NCBI GenBank assembly: GCA_943326015.2
Contig: CALPRQ020000005.1
Coordinates: forward strand, 1-64,000
Source: Chitinophaga pinensis
GTDB taxonomy: Bacteria > Pseudomonadota > Gammaproteobacteria > Burkholderiales > Burkholderiaceae_C
Direction: 5' to 3'
Length of the DNA: 64,000 bases
Under the pieces are notes generated by a model. It did no database searches. It saw only the letters and a list, made by a program, of their open reading frames with translations, and had not been told where the DNA came from. Position 1 is the first letter of the stretch. Every line of letters starts with the position of its first letter. The translations under genes were made by a program, and so were the position numbers. Positions 63,286 through 64,000 of the stretch are shown here, one piece after another.

Positions 63286-64000
63286 ATGAAATTCACCGAC
63301 CTGGCCGAGGACAGCGAAGACAGCGGCCACACGCCGGCCGAACGCATGGCCGCGGCGACCCGCAGCACCTGGGTCAGCGTCGCCGTCAACCTGCTGCTGA
63401 CCCTGCTGCAGATCCTGGCCGGCATCTTCTCGAAGTCGCAGGGCTTGATCGCCGACGGCATTCACTCGCTGTCGGATCTGGTGGCCGACTTCGTGGTGTT
63501 GCTGGCGGGCCATCACAGCCGCAAGGATGCGGACGCCGATCACCCCTATGGCCACCACCGCTTCGAGACCGCGGCCTCCCTGGTGCTGGGCCTGCTGCTG
63601 CTGGCAGTGGGCCTGGGCATGCTCTGGTCCGCCGTCCAGAAACTCGAAGCGCCTGAAACCGTGCAACAGGTGCATGTGCTGGCGCTCTGGGTGGCCGGTG
63701 CGGCGCTGGTCAGCAAGGAACTGCTGTTTCGCTACATGCTGGCGGTCGCCAAGCGCGTCAAGTCGAGCATGCTGGTCGCCAACGCCTGGCATGCCCGCTC
63801 CGATGCCGCCTCGTCGCTGGTGGTCGGCATCGGCATCATCGGCAACCTGGCCGGCTATCCGATCCTCGACCCGATCGCCGCGCTGATCGTCGGCGCCATG
63901 GTGACCAGGATGGGGTGGGGCTTCAGCTGGGAGGCCTTGCACGACCTGATGGACCGTGCCGTCGACGAGGAGGAAGTGGCCGCGATCCAGCAGACCCTGC
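63286..64000 (+). CDS. Cation diffusion facilitator family transporter (partial, runs off window)
   Basis: LIADGIHSLSDLVADFVVLLAGHHSRKDADADHPYGHHRFE; open at right edge. Confidence 0.93.
   Translation, partial: MKFTDLAEDSEDSGHTPAERMAAATRSTWVSVAVNLLLTLLQILAGIFSKSQGLIADGIHSLSDLVADFVVLLAGHHSRKDADADHPYGHHRFETAASLVLGLLLLAVGLGMLWSAVQKLEAPETVQQVHVLALWVAGAALVSKELLFRYMLAVAKRVKSSMLVANAWHARSDAASSLVVGIGIIGNLAGYPILDPIAALIVGAMVTRMGWGFSWEALHDLMDRAVDEEEVAAIQQTL

Overview
This 64 kb, GC-rich window looks like a Burkholderiales-type (betaproteobacterial) chromosome and is densely coding. All family assignments come from reading the translated ORFs; no database search was run. Core genes include metK (partial), rfbBDAC, coaX, cca, trxC, ttcA, ruvAB, a phoH-like gene, ybeY, dbpA, dtd, tyrS, anmK, erpA, rpsI, rplM, rlmJ, metF, tlyA-like, ahcY, an octaprenyl-diphosphate-synthase-like gene, an NtrY/NtrX-like pair, rsmB, and a cation diffusion facilitator cut by the window end. 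There are five tRNAs: Thr-GGT, Gly-GCC, Asn-GTT, Pro-CGG and Phe-GAA. A clear SAH riboswitch precedes ahcY-tlyA-metF. The most unusual loci are: (1) a minus-strand type I secretion operon with two ABC exporters, HlyD and TolC, whose first gene resembles only the N-terminal half of an IS605 OrfB/TnpB protein, lacks RuvC, and overlaps the first exporter gene by ATGA; (2) a three-gene locus with a small helical protein, a GxSxG lipase resembling T6SS phospholipase effectors, and an exported ankyrin-repeat protein in immunity position; (3) an insertion splitting the usual phoH-ybeY pair that carries a GIY-YIG-like protein, a possible gene relic, and a bactofilin/M23-peptidase/bactofilin operon; (4) an SAH riboswitch with a competing hairpin. 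No CRISPR array, intact insertion sequence or prophage was seen.
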